Assembly (NCBI GenBank): GCA_040112665.1
Contig: CP157796.1
Location: 746,813-810,812 of the forward strand
Length of the DNA stretch: 64,000 nt
Direction of reading: 5' to 3'
Source of the DNA: Oceanicaulis sp.
Lineage (GTDB): Bacteria > Pseudomonadota > Alphaproteobacteria > Caulobacterales > Maricaulaceae
In this document: positions 1 to 9,354 of the stretch, piece by piece
Position numbering within the stretch: the first letter of the stretch is position 1
Layout of the letters: the number at the start of each line of letters is the position of its first letter
The notes under the pieces: generated by a model
The model's database searches: none
What the model saw: only the letters and a program-made list of their open reading frames with translations
What the model was told of the DNA's origin: nothing
Made by a program: the position numbers and the translations under genes

Positions 1-938
1 GCCTGCGCCTCGGCGACGGGGATGCTGAGCGCGATCATCAGCGGGGAGAACACGAAGCCCAGAATGCGCTGGATCGTCAGCCCCTCGATCCCGGCCATCC
101 CGCCGAGCCCGCCCAGAATCCCGTTCACCAGCGCGATCAGCGAGACGAAGGCGATCAGCATCGCGCCGATGTTCAGCGCCAGCCACAGACCGTCCTTGGC
201 GCCGACTGCAGCCGCCATGATGACGTTGGCGTGCCGCTCGTCCTTCTCGCGCGGTCTGACGAGGTCCTGGGGTTCGTCGTCCTTGCCCTCGTCGGGCATG
301 ATGATCTTCGCCATCAGGAGGCCGCCCGGCGCGGACATGAAGCTCGCGGCCAGCAGATATTCCACGCTGACCCCGAGCTGGGCGTAACCGGCCAGCACCG
401 TGCCGGCGACCGAGGCCAGCCCCGAGGTCATGATCGCAAACAGCTGCGGCTTGGTGATGCCCGCCAGATAAGGCCGCACGATCAGCGGCGCCTCGGTCTG
501 GCCCACGAAGATGTTCGCCGCCGCGTTCAGCGAGGCCACGCGGCCCGTGGCGAGCAGCTTGTGCAGCAGCCAGCCCACGATGCGGACCACCCACTGCATG
601 ATCCCGACATGGTAGAGCACCGCCATCAGGGCGGCGAAGAAGATGATCACCGGCAGGACGTTGAGCGCGAAGCTGAACCCCACCTCGGAGACCAGCGGGC
701 CGAACACCATCTCGATGCCGGCCCTGGCGAAGCCGAGAAGCTCGTTGACCACCTGCGACATGGCCGCGAGCGCGGCGCGGCCTGCGGGCAGATAGAGCAC
801 CAGCACCCCGATGCCGATCTGCAGCCCCAGCGCGGCGACCACCACGCGCAGGCGGATCTTGCGCTTGTTGGTGGAGAACACGAACGCGATGAACAGCAGC
901 AGGAAGCCGCCGAAGACGGCGATGAGGTTTTCGGACAT
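1..938 (-). CDS. Concentrative nucleoside transporter, NupC/CNT family (3' part outside window)
   Basis: Reading the minus strand from an ATG at 938 gives MSENLIAVFGGF followed by several hydrophobic segments and CNT-type stretches: a GFSFALNVLPVIIFFAALMAV helix and the loop NAAANIFVGQTEAPLIVRPY, which matches the conserved CNT substrate-site motif (G-Q-T-E-A-P). A later segment reads NGILGGLGGMAGI. CNT proteins are inner-membrane symporters that import nucleosides with H+ or Na+. The frame is still open at base 1, so about 312 codons are visible and the C-terminus is missing. It lies outside the photosynthesis cluster. Substrate and coupling ion cannot be read from the sequence. Confidence 0.85.
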   Translation of the reverse strand, partial: MSENLIAVFGGFLLLFIAFVFSTNKRKIRLRVVVAALGLQIGIGVLVLYLPAGRAALAAMSQVVNELLGFARAGIEMVFGPLVSEVGFSFALNVLPVIIFFAALMAVLYHVGIMQWVVRIVGWLLHKLLATGRVASLNAAANIFVGQTEAPLIVRPYLAGITKPQLFAIMTSGLASVAGTVLAGYAQLGVSVEYLLAASFMSAPGGLLMAKIIMPDEGKDDEPQDLVRPREKDERHANVIMAAAVGAKDGLWLALNIGAMLIAFVSLIALVNGILGGLGGMAGIEGLTIQRILGFVFSPLMIALSIPVAEAQ

Positions 939-1072
939 CAGTCTCCCCCTCGCGTGCCCGGCGCACTTTCCCCGCCCGGTCCGCGAAATCCCGTCCTTGC
1001 GCAGCCCGCAAGGCCCGGCCCTCTTCCTACGCCAGACCGCCGGATTGTTCCATACGTCCGCGGCAGGCGTGA

Positions 1073-2407
1073 TCAGGGGGCGGACGGTATCACGATGAGT
1101 TCGGTCTGCCGTCCGTCGAGATAGCGCACGGTCCGCCCATCGAAGATCGCGTCCTTCTCGGAGCGGAAATCGACGCGCTGACCGCCCCATTCGGGCACTT
1201 CGGAATAGCTCGTCAGCTCGATCGCCCAGGCGGTGTTCGGACGGATCGGCCCCGCCCCGCGCGGATCGGCGTCCTGATTGTCCCAGAACCCGATCGCCGG
1301 GCCTGCGCCATGGCCGTAAATCCCGATCGGGTGGGTGTAGATGGACGGATCGAGCCCTTCGGAGATCGCCTGTGCGCGGGCGCGGGCGAGGATTTCGTTG
1401 CCGCTGAGCCCGGCCTCGAACTTCTCAAGCAGGATGTCCTGCACCCGGTTGGTCGCTTTCAGCCCGGCCACGAGCCCGGCCGGCGGTTCGGTCTCGCCGG
1501 GTTTGAGCACATAGGCGAGCTGCTGGGTGTCGGTGCTGAGCCGCAGGTAGGTGATCCCGAAATCGGTCCAGAGCAGATCGCCCGGCTCGATCACCACGTC
1601 CCCGCCCAGCATGCCGTCCGCGCCTTGGCGCTGGATCCCCACCGAGGGGTGAAACCACGGCTGAAGGCCCAGCCGCGCAGCCTCCTCGCGATACCACCAG
1701 ACCACGTCGTCGGCGGTGGTGACGCCCGGCGTGATCACCTCAGCCGAAAACGCGCGCGCCATGATCTCATGGGCGATGCGCACGACGCCGGGATAGAGCG
1801 CGATCTCGCCGGGCGTGCGGGTCTGAAGCCAGCGCACCGCCAGCCCTTCGCCGGAGACGAGGCGCTCCTGATAGCTCTCGGGCAGCGCCGCGCGAAGCGC
1901 CGCGTACTGGCTCGCCGTCATGCCGTCGCCGAAGGCGGTGAGGTCTGAGATGTTGATCGCGATCGTCTCCGGATCACGCTCGGCGACGATGTCGGCGACG
2001 GCGGCCCACTGATCGGGCTCGATTTCAGGGTCCCAGGCCGGTTCGAACAGACCCGCGAGCCCGTAACGGCTGACCGTCAGCCGCTCCACCGCCGCGCCTT
2101 CGCCCGGATCGTGGAAGACCAGGATGGTCCGCCGGCGCGCATGCATGGAGCGCGCGTCCAGCATGCTGGCGACCACCGGCTCCTCGAAATACTCCCGCGC
2201 CATCAGGATCCACATGTCCACGCCCTCGGCGCGCATGATCTCCGGCGCGAGCGTGTCCAGCCGCTCGGCGAGGATCCGGTCGATCACCTCGGCCCGCTCG
2301 CGCAGCGGCAGCACGCCGGGCGCCTCGTCCGCATGCGCCGCAGACACGGCGGCGGTCAGAGCCAGCAGGACAGCGAGGGCGGGGCGCAAAGCGAGGTGAA
2401 AGGTCAT
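1073..2407 (-). CDS. Secreted M24-family metallopeptidase-like protein (Xaa-Pro aminopeptidase type)
   Basis: 444 residues. I chose the ATG at 2407 because it gives a clean signal peptide (MTFHLALRPALAVLLALTA, cleavage near AHA-DE); the longer frame upstream is Arg-rich and unlikely. The C-terminal half has the pita-bread pattern of M24 enzymes: LLWTDFG and STDTQ supply the two Asp metal ligands, THPIGIYGHG the His, and AIELTS a Glu. The usual last Glu motif is weak (VDFRSEKDAIF), so catalytic competence is less certain. Members remove an N-terminal residue ahead of proline, or are inactive relatives. The predicted location is the periplasm. It points away from the DUF2252 gene, which begins about 100 bp further on. 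Confidence 0.8.
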   Translation of the reverse strand: MTFHLALRPALAVLLALTAAVSAAHADEAPGVLPLRERAEVIDRILAERLDTLAPEIMRAEGVDMWILMAREYFEEPVVASMLDARSMHARRRTILVFHDPGEGAAVERLTVSRYGLAGLFEPAWDPEIEPDQWAAVADIVAERDPETIAINISDLTAFGDGMTASQYAALRAALPESYQERLVSGEGLAVRWLQTRTPGEIALYPGVVRIAHEIMARAFSAEVITPGVTTADDVVWWYREEAARLGLQPWFHPSVGIQRQGADGMLGGDVVIEPGDLLWTDFGITYLRLSTDTQQLAYVLKPGETEPPAGLVAGLKATNRVQDILLEKFEAGLSGNEILARARAQAISEGLDPSIYTHPIGIYGHGAGPAIGFWDNQDADPRGAGPIRPNTAWAIELTSYSEVPEWGGQRVDFRSEKDAIFDGRTVRYLDGRQTELIVIPSAP

Positions 2408-2507
2408 GACCCCCTTTCTAGCGCGTGAGCGCGCAGCCGGGAAAGCCGGACCGGAACGGCGCCGGTCCGGGCGCGTTCGCTGGCGTGAGCCCGAGAAGGA
2501 TCGCGCC

Positions 2508-4073
2508 ATGGCCGCCCAGACCAAACGCAAGTCGAAGTCCGCGTCGAAATCCGCCGCGAAGAAGTCGACCTCGAAGTCGTCGGCGAAAAGCCGGTCCTCG
2601 CGATCGGCGTCGAGCCGATCCGGTCAGACCACCCGCACGCGCAGCGCAGCCGCGAAGAAAAAGGCCGGCGCGCGGCCCGAGGCCGAGCGCGAGGAGACCG
2701 ACATCCAGTCCTCCTGGAAGGCCGAGGGCCGGACCGAAGCCTTCGCCGATCTCGCAAAGCGCATCGCGGCGGGAGAGCCCGTCGTTCCGCCCGCCCAGCT
2801 CACCGGTCAGGCCCGCCGCGAGCATGTCCGCGCCACCCTGCGCGAGGATCACGCCTCCAGGATCGAGCAGCGCGATCACGGCGCGCGGCGCAAGTTCGAC
2901 GAGCTGGCCGGGGACGTCTTCAAGTTCTTCCGCGGCACGGCGCTCCTGTTTTATCGCGACATGGCCGGGCAGGACGCGAGCATGCCCACGGTGATGGCGC
3001 TGGGCGACGTGCACCCGGAAAATTTCGGCGTCATGCCCGACCGGCACGGCGCGCCGATCTTCGGGGTCAATGATTTCGACGAGACGATCTATGCGCCCTT
3101 CACCTGGGACCTCAAACGCGGCGCGACCGGGTTCTGGATCGCCGCCGCCTATGAAGGCGGGCTGAAGCGCAAGAAACGGCGCAAGATCATCAGGAAATTC
3201 GTCAAAGGCTATCTCGAGGCCATGCGCGGCTTCGCCGACCGGGCCACCGAGAAGAACGCCGACTACCGCATGCACAACTCCCCCGACGTCGTCGAACGCC
3301 TGTTCGAGGAAGCGTGCGAGGGGCGCGCGGAATGGCTGGCGGACGATTATCTCGACGAGAACGGCCGGGGCTTTCGCGCCAATGACGAGCTGCAGCCGAT
3401 CTCCGCGGAGATCGACCGGTTTCAGGACGCCGTTGACCGGCTGGCGAAATCCAAGCATTTCGACCGGCCCGACCGCGCGGGCGAGCTCAAGGTCAAGGAC
3501 GTCGCCAAGCGCCACGGCCAGGGCACGGCCTCGCTCGGCCTGCCGCGCTATTACGTGCTGATCGAAGGCCCCTCGAAAGACGCCACCGACGACCTCATCA
3601 TCGAGTTCAAGCGCGCCCGGCGCTCCGCCCTCGAGGGCCTCGTACCGCCCTCGGACTTCCACGCCGGGGAAAAGGCCGACCGGATCGCGCACGGCCAGGC
3701 GGTCCAGCTCGCCCATGGCGACGTCTTCTACGGCGCGGTTGAGATCTACGGCGAAAGCTTCATGACCCGCGAGCGCGCCCCGTTCCGCGAGGACATCGAT
3801 CTTGACGAGCTCAGCGACAAGACCTGGAAGAAATACGCGAAGGTCTGCGGCGCCGCGCTCGCGCGCTCGCATGCGCTGTCCGACGAGCTCGGCCAGCTCG
3901 ATTACGACATCGAGCCGTCCATCGTTCAGGCCGCCGCGCCGGAAAAGCTCTTCATCGCCGACATGGTCCGCTTCGCCGAGGAAGCCGCCGACCGGCTCGA
4001 ACGCGACCACGCCCTGTTCTGCGAAGACCATGAGGCCGGCGCCTTCGACACGGTGGACATGATCTACCGGTGA
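2508..4073 (+). CDS. DUF2252 family protein with histone-H1-like Lys/Ser/Arg-rich N-terminus
   Basis: 521 residues from the ATG at 2508, preceded by a purine-rich GAGAAGGA; the open frame extends upstream to 2406 but overlaps the peptidase start region. Residues 1 to about 60 are nearly all Lys, Ser, Arg and Ala, a low-complexity basic tail. The rest matches DUF2252: ALGDVHPENFGVM, GVNDFDETIYAPF and WDLKRGATGFWIAA, with a late AQLAHGDVFYG-like segment. The H-P-E-N and D-F-D-E motifs resemble phosphotransferase/kinase-like catalytic loops, but the biochemical role of the family is not established. The gene abuts bchJ convergently with a 19-bp gap, marking the left edge of the photosynthesis cluster. 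The basic tail could bind nucleic acid; that is inference. Confidence 0.8.
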   Translation: MAAQTKRKSKSASKSAAKKSTSKSSAKSRSSRSASSRSGQTTRTRSAAAKKKAGARPEAEREETDIQSSWKAEGRTEAFADLAKRIAAGEPVVPPAQLTGQARREHVRATLREDHASRIEQRDHGARRKFDELAGDVFKFFRGTALLFYRDMAGQDASMPTVMALGDVHPENFGVMPDRHGAPIFGVNDFDETIYAPFTWDLKRGATGFWIAAAYEGGLKRKKRRKIIRKFVKGYLEAMRGFADRATEKNADYRMHNSPDVVERLFEEACEGRAEWLADDYLDENGRGFRANDELQPISAEIDRFQDAVDRLAKSKHFDRPDRAGELKVKDVAKRHGQGTASLGLPRYYVLIEGPSKDATDDLIIEFKRARRSALEGLVPPSDFHAGEKADRIAHGQAVQLAHGDVFYGAVEIYGESFMTRERAPFREDIDLDELSDKTWKKYAKVCGAALARSHALSDELGQLDYDIEPSIVQAAAPEKLFIADMVRFAEEAADRLERDHALFCEDHEAGAFDTVDMIYR

Positions 4074-4092
4074 GGGCGGCTCGGGGCGCGCC

Positions 4093-4716
4093 TCACACGG
4101 CGATCTCGAATCGGCAGGCGTGCGCGCCGTCATGGCCGCAGCGCGTGTGACGGACGACCGCGCGCGGGCTGACGAGCGTTTCGAACAGGGTCTCCAGCAC
4201 GCCCGCATGCCAGACGCAGCCGGGCATCGCGAGCGGGTTGCCCGCGATCTCCAGCGTCGCCGGCCGGCCCGGCGCGGTCGTGCACACGCCCGAGCCTGCG
4301 AACGTCCAGGCGTGCTTTCGCACCGCAGCCAGCAGGATCGGCGCGGCGAGGCGGCCGGGCAGGAGTTTCAGGATCGCTTGTGCGAAGCGCGGAATGCGAT
4401 GGGCGAGAATATAAGCGCCCGTCAGCCGTCCCGCGCGATGCGCGACCGCCAGCGCCTGATCGCGCGGCAGAAGGTCAAACAGCGCGTCGAACAAAGCGCG
4501 GGGGATCTGCTCGTCGATCATCGCCGAAGGCCGCTCTTCGAGCAGAGCGCCGAGCTCGGCCCGGGCGAAGACCGCGCGCGCCAGCGCAGGCCCGCCCGCT
4601 TCGATCAGCGCGGTTTCGGTCTGAAGGACCGAATTGGGCCCGATCAGCCCCGCCGGCCGGGTTTCAGCCGCCGTATCGAGGCCGGCGGCGCCGGCCGGGC
4701 TGAGATCGAGCGCCAT
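4093..4716 (-). CDS. bchJ: BchJ, bacteriochlorophyll biosynthesis protein with V4R domain
   Basis: 207 residues. The C-terminal half has the V4R (4-vinyl reductase) small-molecule-binding fold, seen as WTFAGSGVCTT, LEIAGNPLA and a closing Cys-rich GHDGAHACRFEIAV. BchJ was first described as the 8-vinyl (formerly 4-vinyl) reductase; later work on the family assigns that reaction to other enzymes (BciA/BciB and the chlorophyllide oxidoreductase), so BchJ is better seen as an accessory or tetrapyrrole-handling protein. It lies 4 bp downstream of bchE on the same strand, so the two probably share one transcript driven from the PpsR-box promoter above bchE. No bciA or bciB is seen in the window. 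Confidence 0.85.
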   Translation of the reverse strand: MALDLSPAGAAGLDTAAETRPAGLIGPNSVLQTETALIEAGGPALARAVFARAELGALLEERPSAMIDEQIPRALFDALFDLLPRDQALAVAHRAGRLTGAYILAHRIPRFAQAILKLLPGRLAAPILLAAVRKHAWTFAGSGVCTTAPGRPATLEIAGNPLAMPGCVWHAGVLETLFETLVSPRAVVRHTRCGHDGAHACRFEIAV

Positions 4717-4720
4717 CGCC

Positions 4721-6370
4721 TCACCGCGTGTCGATCAGGGTGGCCCGCGCGCCGGGCTTTTCCGCCGGTTTCATCTGCTCGGTCCCGCCGCCGCAGGCCA
4801 TGACCGGTTCGGGATTTTCAGACAGACGCCGCGCGCGCTTGATCGCCGCCTTGTCGGCGTTCGCCTGCCAGTCGTCGATCTGGGCCGGAGCGATCTGGCG
4901 GGTGCGGTCGAAATTGAAATTGACCGTCTTTTTCGACTGCGGACCCCAGTAGTTCGCCTTGCCCAGATCGTAGAACTGACGCTTGAACCCGGCTTTCAGG
5001 AACGCCTTCAGACAGCCCAGCAGATAGCGGCGCCGGAACCCGGTCCCCCGCCAGGGGTAATGAAACAGCGCCTTCTGCATGTAGAAGCGGCGATAATTCT
5101 TCATCACCCCGTTCAGAAGCTCGCCGCGCTCCATCGCCTCGGGCTTCATGATGGGGGTGACGAAATTGTACTTCTCGAAGTCGAAGATCTCGACCTTGTC
5201 GCCGAGCGCCTGAAACAGCGGCGTGAACGGCCAGGGCGTGTACATCGCCCAGTTCGCCAGATCGGGCTGCCAGTCCCAGGCCATGCGATAGGTTTCTTCC
5301 AGCGTCTCCTCGGTCTCGTTGTCGAGCCCGACGATGAACTGGGCCTCCACGAAGATGTCCGCTTCGCGCAGCAGCCGGATCGCTTCCTTGTTCTCCTCGA
5401 CCTTGGTTTCCTTGTTGAAGGTGTCGAGCTTGAGCTGGGCGGCCGCTTCGGTGCCCAGCGAGACATGCACCAGCCCGGCCTCGCGGTAGAAGCTCAGAAG
5501 CTCCTTGTCCCGCATGATGTCGGTGACGCGGGTGTTGATGCCCCATTTGATCTTGTCGGGCAGGCCGCGATCGATCAGCTCCTGGCAGAACTGGATGAAT
5601 TTCTTGCGGTTTATCGTCGGCTCCTCGTCGGCGAGGATGAAGAACCCGACCCCGTGTTCGTTCACCAGATGCTCGATCTCGTCGACGACCTTTTTGGGAT
5701 CGCGCACCCGGTAATCCCGCCAGAACTTCCACTGGCTGCAGAAGCTGCAGGTGAAGGGGCAGCCGCGCGCCATGTTGGGAATGGCCACCTTCACCCCGAG
5801 CGGGACGTAGATGTACTTGTCCCATTCCAGCAGCGACCAGTCGGGCTCCAGCGTGTCGAGATCCTTGATCGTCGGCGCGGCTTCGGTGGAGACGATCTGT
5901 TCGCCGTCGCGGAAGGCCAGCCCCTTGATGTCCCAGCGCGCATGCGGCCAGGCGCCCTCGGCGATGGCGGTGACGAGATTGAGGAAAATCTCCTCGCCCT
6001 CGCCGCGCACGATGACGTCGATCCAGGGCGCTTCGGACAGCACCTGCTTGAACATGAACGTGCCGTGGATGCCGCCGAGAACCCGCACCGCGCCGGGCAC
6101 GGTCTCCTTGGCGATCTCCAGCACCCGCTCGGCGGTGTAGATGGACGGGGTGATCGCCGTGGTCCCCACCACGTCGGGCTGAAGCTCTTCCATCTTCGCG
6201 CGCAGATCGGCGTCGCTCAGATGGTTCGTCATCGCGTCCAGGAAGTGGATGTCGGTATACCCGGCCCGCTTCAGCGGCCCGGAAAGATACGCCACCCAGG
6301 CCGGCGGCCAGCTGCCCGCGATTTCCGCACCGCCCGAGTGATAGTTCGGGTGAATGAGCAAGATTCGCAT
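4721..6370 (-). CDS. bchE: BchE, oxygen-independent Mg-protoporphyrin IX monomethyl ester cyclase (B12/radical SAM)
   Basis: 549 residues. The N-terminus ([20 protein letters not shown]) begins a B12-binding Rossmann domain, with GGIHGTFM around residue 100. The radical-SAM cluster motif is [14 protein letters not shown] (CxxxCxxC, near residue 205). The enzyme closes the isocyclic ring E using water-derived oxygen, so it works without O2. It sits head to head with bchI across a 219-bp control region holding three PpsR-type palindromes, two of them just upstream of this start. The cluster also carries acsF, the O2-dependent enzyme for the same step, so ring closure should be possible across oxygen levels. 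Confidence 0.95.
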   Translation of the reverse strand: MRILLIHPNYHSGGAEIAGSWPPAWVAYLSGPLKRAGYTDIHFLDAMTNHLSDADLRAKMEELQPDVVGTTAITPSIYTAERVLEIAKETVPGAVRVLGGIHGTFMFKQVLSEAPWIDVIVRGEGEEIFLNLVTAIAEGAWPHARWDIKGLAFRDGEQIVSTEAAPTIKDLDTLEPDWSLLEWDKYIYVPLGVKVAIPNMARGCPFTCSFCSQWKFWRDYRVRDPKKVVDEIEHLVNEHGVGFFILADEEPTINRKKFIQFCQELIDRGLPDKIKWGINTRVTDIMRDKELLSFYREAGLVHVSLGTEAAAQLKLDTFNKETKVEENKEAIRLLREADIFVEAQFIVGLDNETEETLEETYRMAWDWQPDLANWAMYTPWPFTPLFQALGDKVEIFDFEKYNFVTPIMKPEAMERGELLNGVMKNYRRFYMQKALFHYPWRGTGFRRRYLLGCLKAFLKAGFKRQFYDLGKANYWGPQSKKTVNFNFDRTRQIAPAQIDDWQANADKAAIKRARRLSENPEPVMACGGGTEQMKPAEKPGARATLIDTR

Positions 6371-6397
6371 GGCTGGCCTCCCCGGCGCGTACGGGGC

Positions 6398-6440
6398 TGT
6401 CCAAAAACCCGTACATTTTTTGTGTCATTTAACGCTTACA
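6398..6440. promoter_or_regulatory. Tandem PpsR/CrtJ-type operators upstream of bchE
   Basis: Two 18-bp TGT-N12-ACA boxes lie next to each other: TGTCCAAAAACCCGTACA at 6398-6415 and TGTCATTTAACGCTTACA at 6423-6440, separated by 7 bp. TGT-N12-ACA is the established recognition pattern of PpsR/CrtJ, which binds pairs of such sites cooperatively. The first box ends 28 bp upstream of the bchE ATG, so binding would block the bchE-bchJ promoter. A PpsR gene is present at 43.4 kb. Confidence 0.8.
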
Positions 6441-6532
6441 CCCCGAAAGCCGGGCGCGGCGAGGCGTCATACGGTCGCGGCGGGGGTGGAGGTGGCGGGC
6501 GCCCCCTGTCTGTCGGAAAGAAATTGTGCGAG

Positions 6533-6550
6533 TGTCCAATCTGTTGGACA
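6533..6550. promoter_or_regulatory. PpsR/CrtJ-type operator upstream of bchI
   Basis: TGTCCAATCTGTTGGACA is a TGT-N12-ACA box with perfect 7-bp arms (TGTCCAA / TTGGACA). It ends 39 bp before the bchI ATG. It is the most symmetric PpsR-type site in the window and is placed to control the bchIDO-crtIB transcript. Confidence 0.8.
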
Positions 6551-6589
6551 GTTGAGGCTGTCGCAGACTCACGGGGCCGGGCGCGCAGC

Positions 6590-7597
6590 ATGGGCTACAC
6601 CTTTCCGTTTTCCGCCATCGTCGGACAGGACGAGATGAAGCAGGCGCTGATGCTGGCCTGCGTCGAGCCGCGGATCGGCGGGGTTCTGGTGTTCGGCGAC
6701 CGGGGCACGGCGAAGTCCACCGCCGTCAGGGCGCTGGCCGGGCTGCTTCCCGAGATCGAGACGTTCGAGTCCTGCCCCTACAACTCCGCGCCCGGCGATC
6801 CGCCGCCGGCAGGCGACGCGAAGTCGCGCGGCGCGCAGGTCAGAAAGCCCACCCCGGTGGTCGATCTGCCGCTGGGGGTGACCGAGGACCGGGTGGTCGG
6901 TGCGCTCGATATCGAAAAAGCGCTGCGCAAGGGCGAGAAGGCGTTCGAGCCGGGCCTGCTGGCGCGGGCCAATCGTGGCTTTCTCTATATCGACGAGGTC
7001 AATCTGCTCGAAGACCACATCGTCGATCTATTGCTCGACGTGGCGGCGACCGGCGAGAACGTGGTCGAGCGCGACGGGCTGAGCGTGCGCCATCCGGCGA
7101 AATTCGTCCTGGTCGGCAGCGGCAACCCCGAAGAGGGCGAGCTGCGGCCCCAGCTGCTCGACCGGTTCGGCCTGTCGGTCGAGGTCGAGACGCCGAAAAA
7201 CATCGACGACCGGGTCGAGGTCGTCCGCCGCCGCGACGCCTTCGAGCGCGATCCCGACGCCTTCTGCGCCCAGTGGAAGGACGCCGAGGCGGAGCTGCGC
7301 GACGCCGTCGCGGCCGCGCAGAAGAAGGTCACCACGGTCGACGCGCCTGAAGCGGCGCTGCGGCGCGCCTCTGAGGTTTGCCTCGCGCTCGGCGCGGACG
7401 GTCTGCGCGGCGAGCTGACGCTGATCCGCGCCGCCCGCGCCAGGGCCGCGCTCGACGGCGCGGACGCGATCACCGACGATCATTTGCGGGCCGTCGCGCC
7501 CGCCGCACTGCGCCACCGGCTGCGCCGCGATCCGCTGGACGAGGCGGGCTCTTCGGTGCGGATCGAACGCGGCCTCACCGAGGCCTTCGCCGCGTGA
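6590..7597 (+). CDS. bchI: BchI, magnesium chelatase AAA+ ATPase subunit
   Basis: 335 residues from the ATG at 6590; the open frame runs much further upstream but homologous sequence starts at FPFSAIVGQDEMK. Walker A is GDRGTAKS (residues 36-43) and Walker B is GFLYIDEVNLL (near 129), followed by the VGSGNPEEGELRPQLLDRFG sensor/arginine-finger region typical of ChlI/BchI. With BchD and BchH it inserts Mg2+ into protoporphyrin IX, the first committed step toward bacteriochlorophyll. The stop codon overlaps the bchD start (GTGA), so the two subunits are translationally coupled. Expression is probably under the PpsR box at 6533-6550. Confidence 0.96.
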   Translation: MGYTFPFSAIVGQDEMKQALMLACVEPRIGGVLVFGDRGTAKSTAVRALAGLLPEIETFESCPYNSAPGDPPPAGDAKSRGAQVRKPTPVVDLPLGVTEDRVVGALDIEKALRKGEKAFEPGLLARANRGFLYIDEVNLLEDHIVDLLLDVAATGENVVERDGLSVRHPAKFVLVGSGNPEEGELRPQLLDRFGLSVEVETPKNIDDRVEVVRRRDAFERDPDAFCAQWKDAEAELRDAVAAAQKKVTTVDAPEAALRRASEVCLALGADGLRGELTLIRAARARAALDGADAITDDHLRAVAPAALRHRLRRDPLDEAGSSVRIERGLTEAFAA

Positions 7598-9354
7598 CCG
7601 AGACCGCGCATACGCCGCGGGGCTGGGCGCAGGCGCGCCTGGCCGCGGCGCTGCTCGCGATCGATCCGGGGCTCGGGGGCGCGGTGCTGACCGCCCGCGC
7701 CGGGCCCGCACGCGACGCCTGGCTCGACTATTTCCGGTCGCTCCTCAACGACGACACGCCCTGGCGGCGCATCCCGGCGTCTGTAAACGACGAGGCGCTT
7801 CTAGGCGGGATCGACCTGACCGCCACCCTCAAGGCTGGAAAGCCGGTCCGCCGGGCGGGCCTGCTCGAACAGATCGGCCGTTACGGCGTCGGCGTGCTGG
7901 CCATGGCCGAACGCGCAGAGGCGGGCCTGGCCGGCCGGCTCGCCGCCGCGCTGGAAGGCGCAGCGCCGCCGCTGATCGTCGCGCTCGATGAAAGCGCCGA
8001 CCCCGACGAGGCGCCGCCCGCCGCTCTGGCCGAGCGGCTCGCCCTTCAGATCGACCTCTCGGAGGTTTCTCTCGGCGAACTCGACGCCGCCGGGCCGGGA
8101 CCGGAGATCGAGGACGTCGCCATGGCGCAGGTGCGCCTGCCCCACATCCTCAACGGCGAGGCCGGGCGCGCCCTGACCGAAACCGCCGCGGCGCTGGGGA
8201 TCGTCTCGCTGCGCGCGCCGCTGATGGCGCTTCGGGCCGCGCGGGCGGCGGCCGCGCTCGCCGGCCGCGACGAGATCGCCCAGGACGACGCCGCGCTCGC
8301 CGCCCGGCTCGTCCTCGCCCCGCGCGCCCGGCAGATCCCCCAGGCGCCCGAGCCGGAAAATCCCGAGAGCGACGAAGATCGCGCGCCTGATGATGAAACC
8401 GCCGACTCTCAGGATGAAGCGCCCGATCGGGAGGCTGAATCCGACGAGACTGACGAGGACGCCCTCGCGCCTGACGAACTCACTGAAATCACACTGGAAG
8501 CCGCCGCAGCCTCCATCCCCGAAGGCCTGCTTTTGAAGCTTCAGGCCGGCGCCGCGCCCACCCGCTCGGCCGGGGCGGGCCGGGCCGGCGCAGTCCGGAA
8601 GGACGGTCTCAGGGGCCGGCCGGCCGGGGTTCGCCGGGGCGATCCGGTCGCGGGACAGCGCCTCGACATCCTCGCCACGCTGCGCGCCGCCGCCCCCTGG
8701 GGCAAGGTCCGGCGCACCGGGCTCAAGCGCTTCCTGCCCGGCCAGCCCATCGAGGTCCGGCGCGAGGACTTCCGCATCAAGCGGTTCAAACCAAAGGCGG
8801 AAACCGTCACCGTCTTCATCGTCGACGCCTCGGGATCGCTGGCGCTCAATCGTCTGGCCGAAGCCAAGGGCGCGGTCGAACTCATGCTCGCGGAGTCCTA
8901 TGTGCGCCGCGATCAGGTCGCCCTCATCGCCTTTCGCGGCCCCGGCGCGGAGACGCTTTTACCGCCCACCCGCTCGCTCACCCGCGCCAAGCGCAGCCTC
9001 GCCGCCTTGCCCGGCGGCGGCGGAACGCCCCTGGCCGCAGCGATCGAAGCCGCTGAAATGATGGCGCATTCTTCGGCCAGGCAGGGCCGGAGCGTGACCC
9101 TGGTCTTCCTCACCGACGGCGCAGCCAACATCGCTCGCGACGGCACGCCGGGGCGGGAAACCGCCCAGGCCGAAGCGGTCGAGGCGGCCCGCCGGCTGCG
9201 CGCTTCGGGCTGCTCGGCGCTGGTGGTCGACATGTCCCGCCGCGGCGCGGAAACCGCGAAAACCCTCGCCGGCGAGATGGCCGCCCGCTATGTGCGCCTG
9301 CCGGTCGCAGACCCCGGCGCGCTCGCCGATCTGGCGCGGAAGGCCGCAGCGTGA
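7594..9354 (+). CDS. bchD: BchD, magnesium chelatase subunit D
   Basis: 586 residues from a GTG start that overlaps the bchI stop by 4 nt. The N-terminal half is a degenerate AAA+ domain; a Pro/Glu/Asp-rich linker follows (about residues 250-300); the C-terminal half is a von Willebrand A domain with the MIDAS motif FIVDASGSLALN near residue 410 and TDGAAN later. BchD forms the hexameric platform that docks BchI and contacts BchH. Length and domain order are as expected for the family. The next gene, bchO, again starts on a GTG overlapping this stop. Confidence 0.95.
   Translation: MTETAHTPRGWAQARLAAALLAIDPGLGGAVLTARAGPARDAWLDYFRSLLNDDTPWRRIPASVNDEALLGGIDLTATLKAGKPVRRAGLLEQIGRYGVGVLAMAERAEAGLAGRLAAALEGAAPPLIVALDESADPDEAPPAALAERLALQIDLSEVSLGELDAAGPGPEIEDVAMAQVRLPHILNGEAGRALTETAAALGIVSLRAPLMALRAARAAAALAGRDEIAQDDAALAARLVLAPRARQIPQAPEPENPESDEDRAPDDETADSQDEAPDREAESDETDEDALAPDELTEITLEAAAASIPEGLLLKLQAGAAPTRSAGAGRAGAVRKDGLRGRPAGVRRGDPVAGQRLDILATLRAAAPWGKVRRTGLKRFLPGQPIEVRREDFRIKRFKPKAETVTVFIVDASGSLALNRLAEAKGAVELMLAESYVRRDQVALIAFRGPGAETLLPPTRSLTRAKRSLAALPGGGGTPLAAAIEAAEMMAHSSARQGRSVTLVFLTDGAANIARDGTPGRETAQAEAVEAARRLRASGCSALVVDMSRRGAETAKTLAGEMAARYVRLPVADPGALADLARKAAA

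Noticed and set aside
4634..6589. Long plus-strand open frame ahead of bchI
   Set aside because: It is antisense to bchE and bchJ; Arg/Gly/Val-rich shadow caused by high GC. bchI homology begins at 6590.
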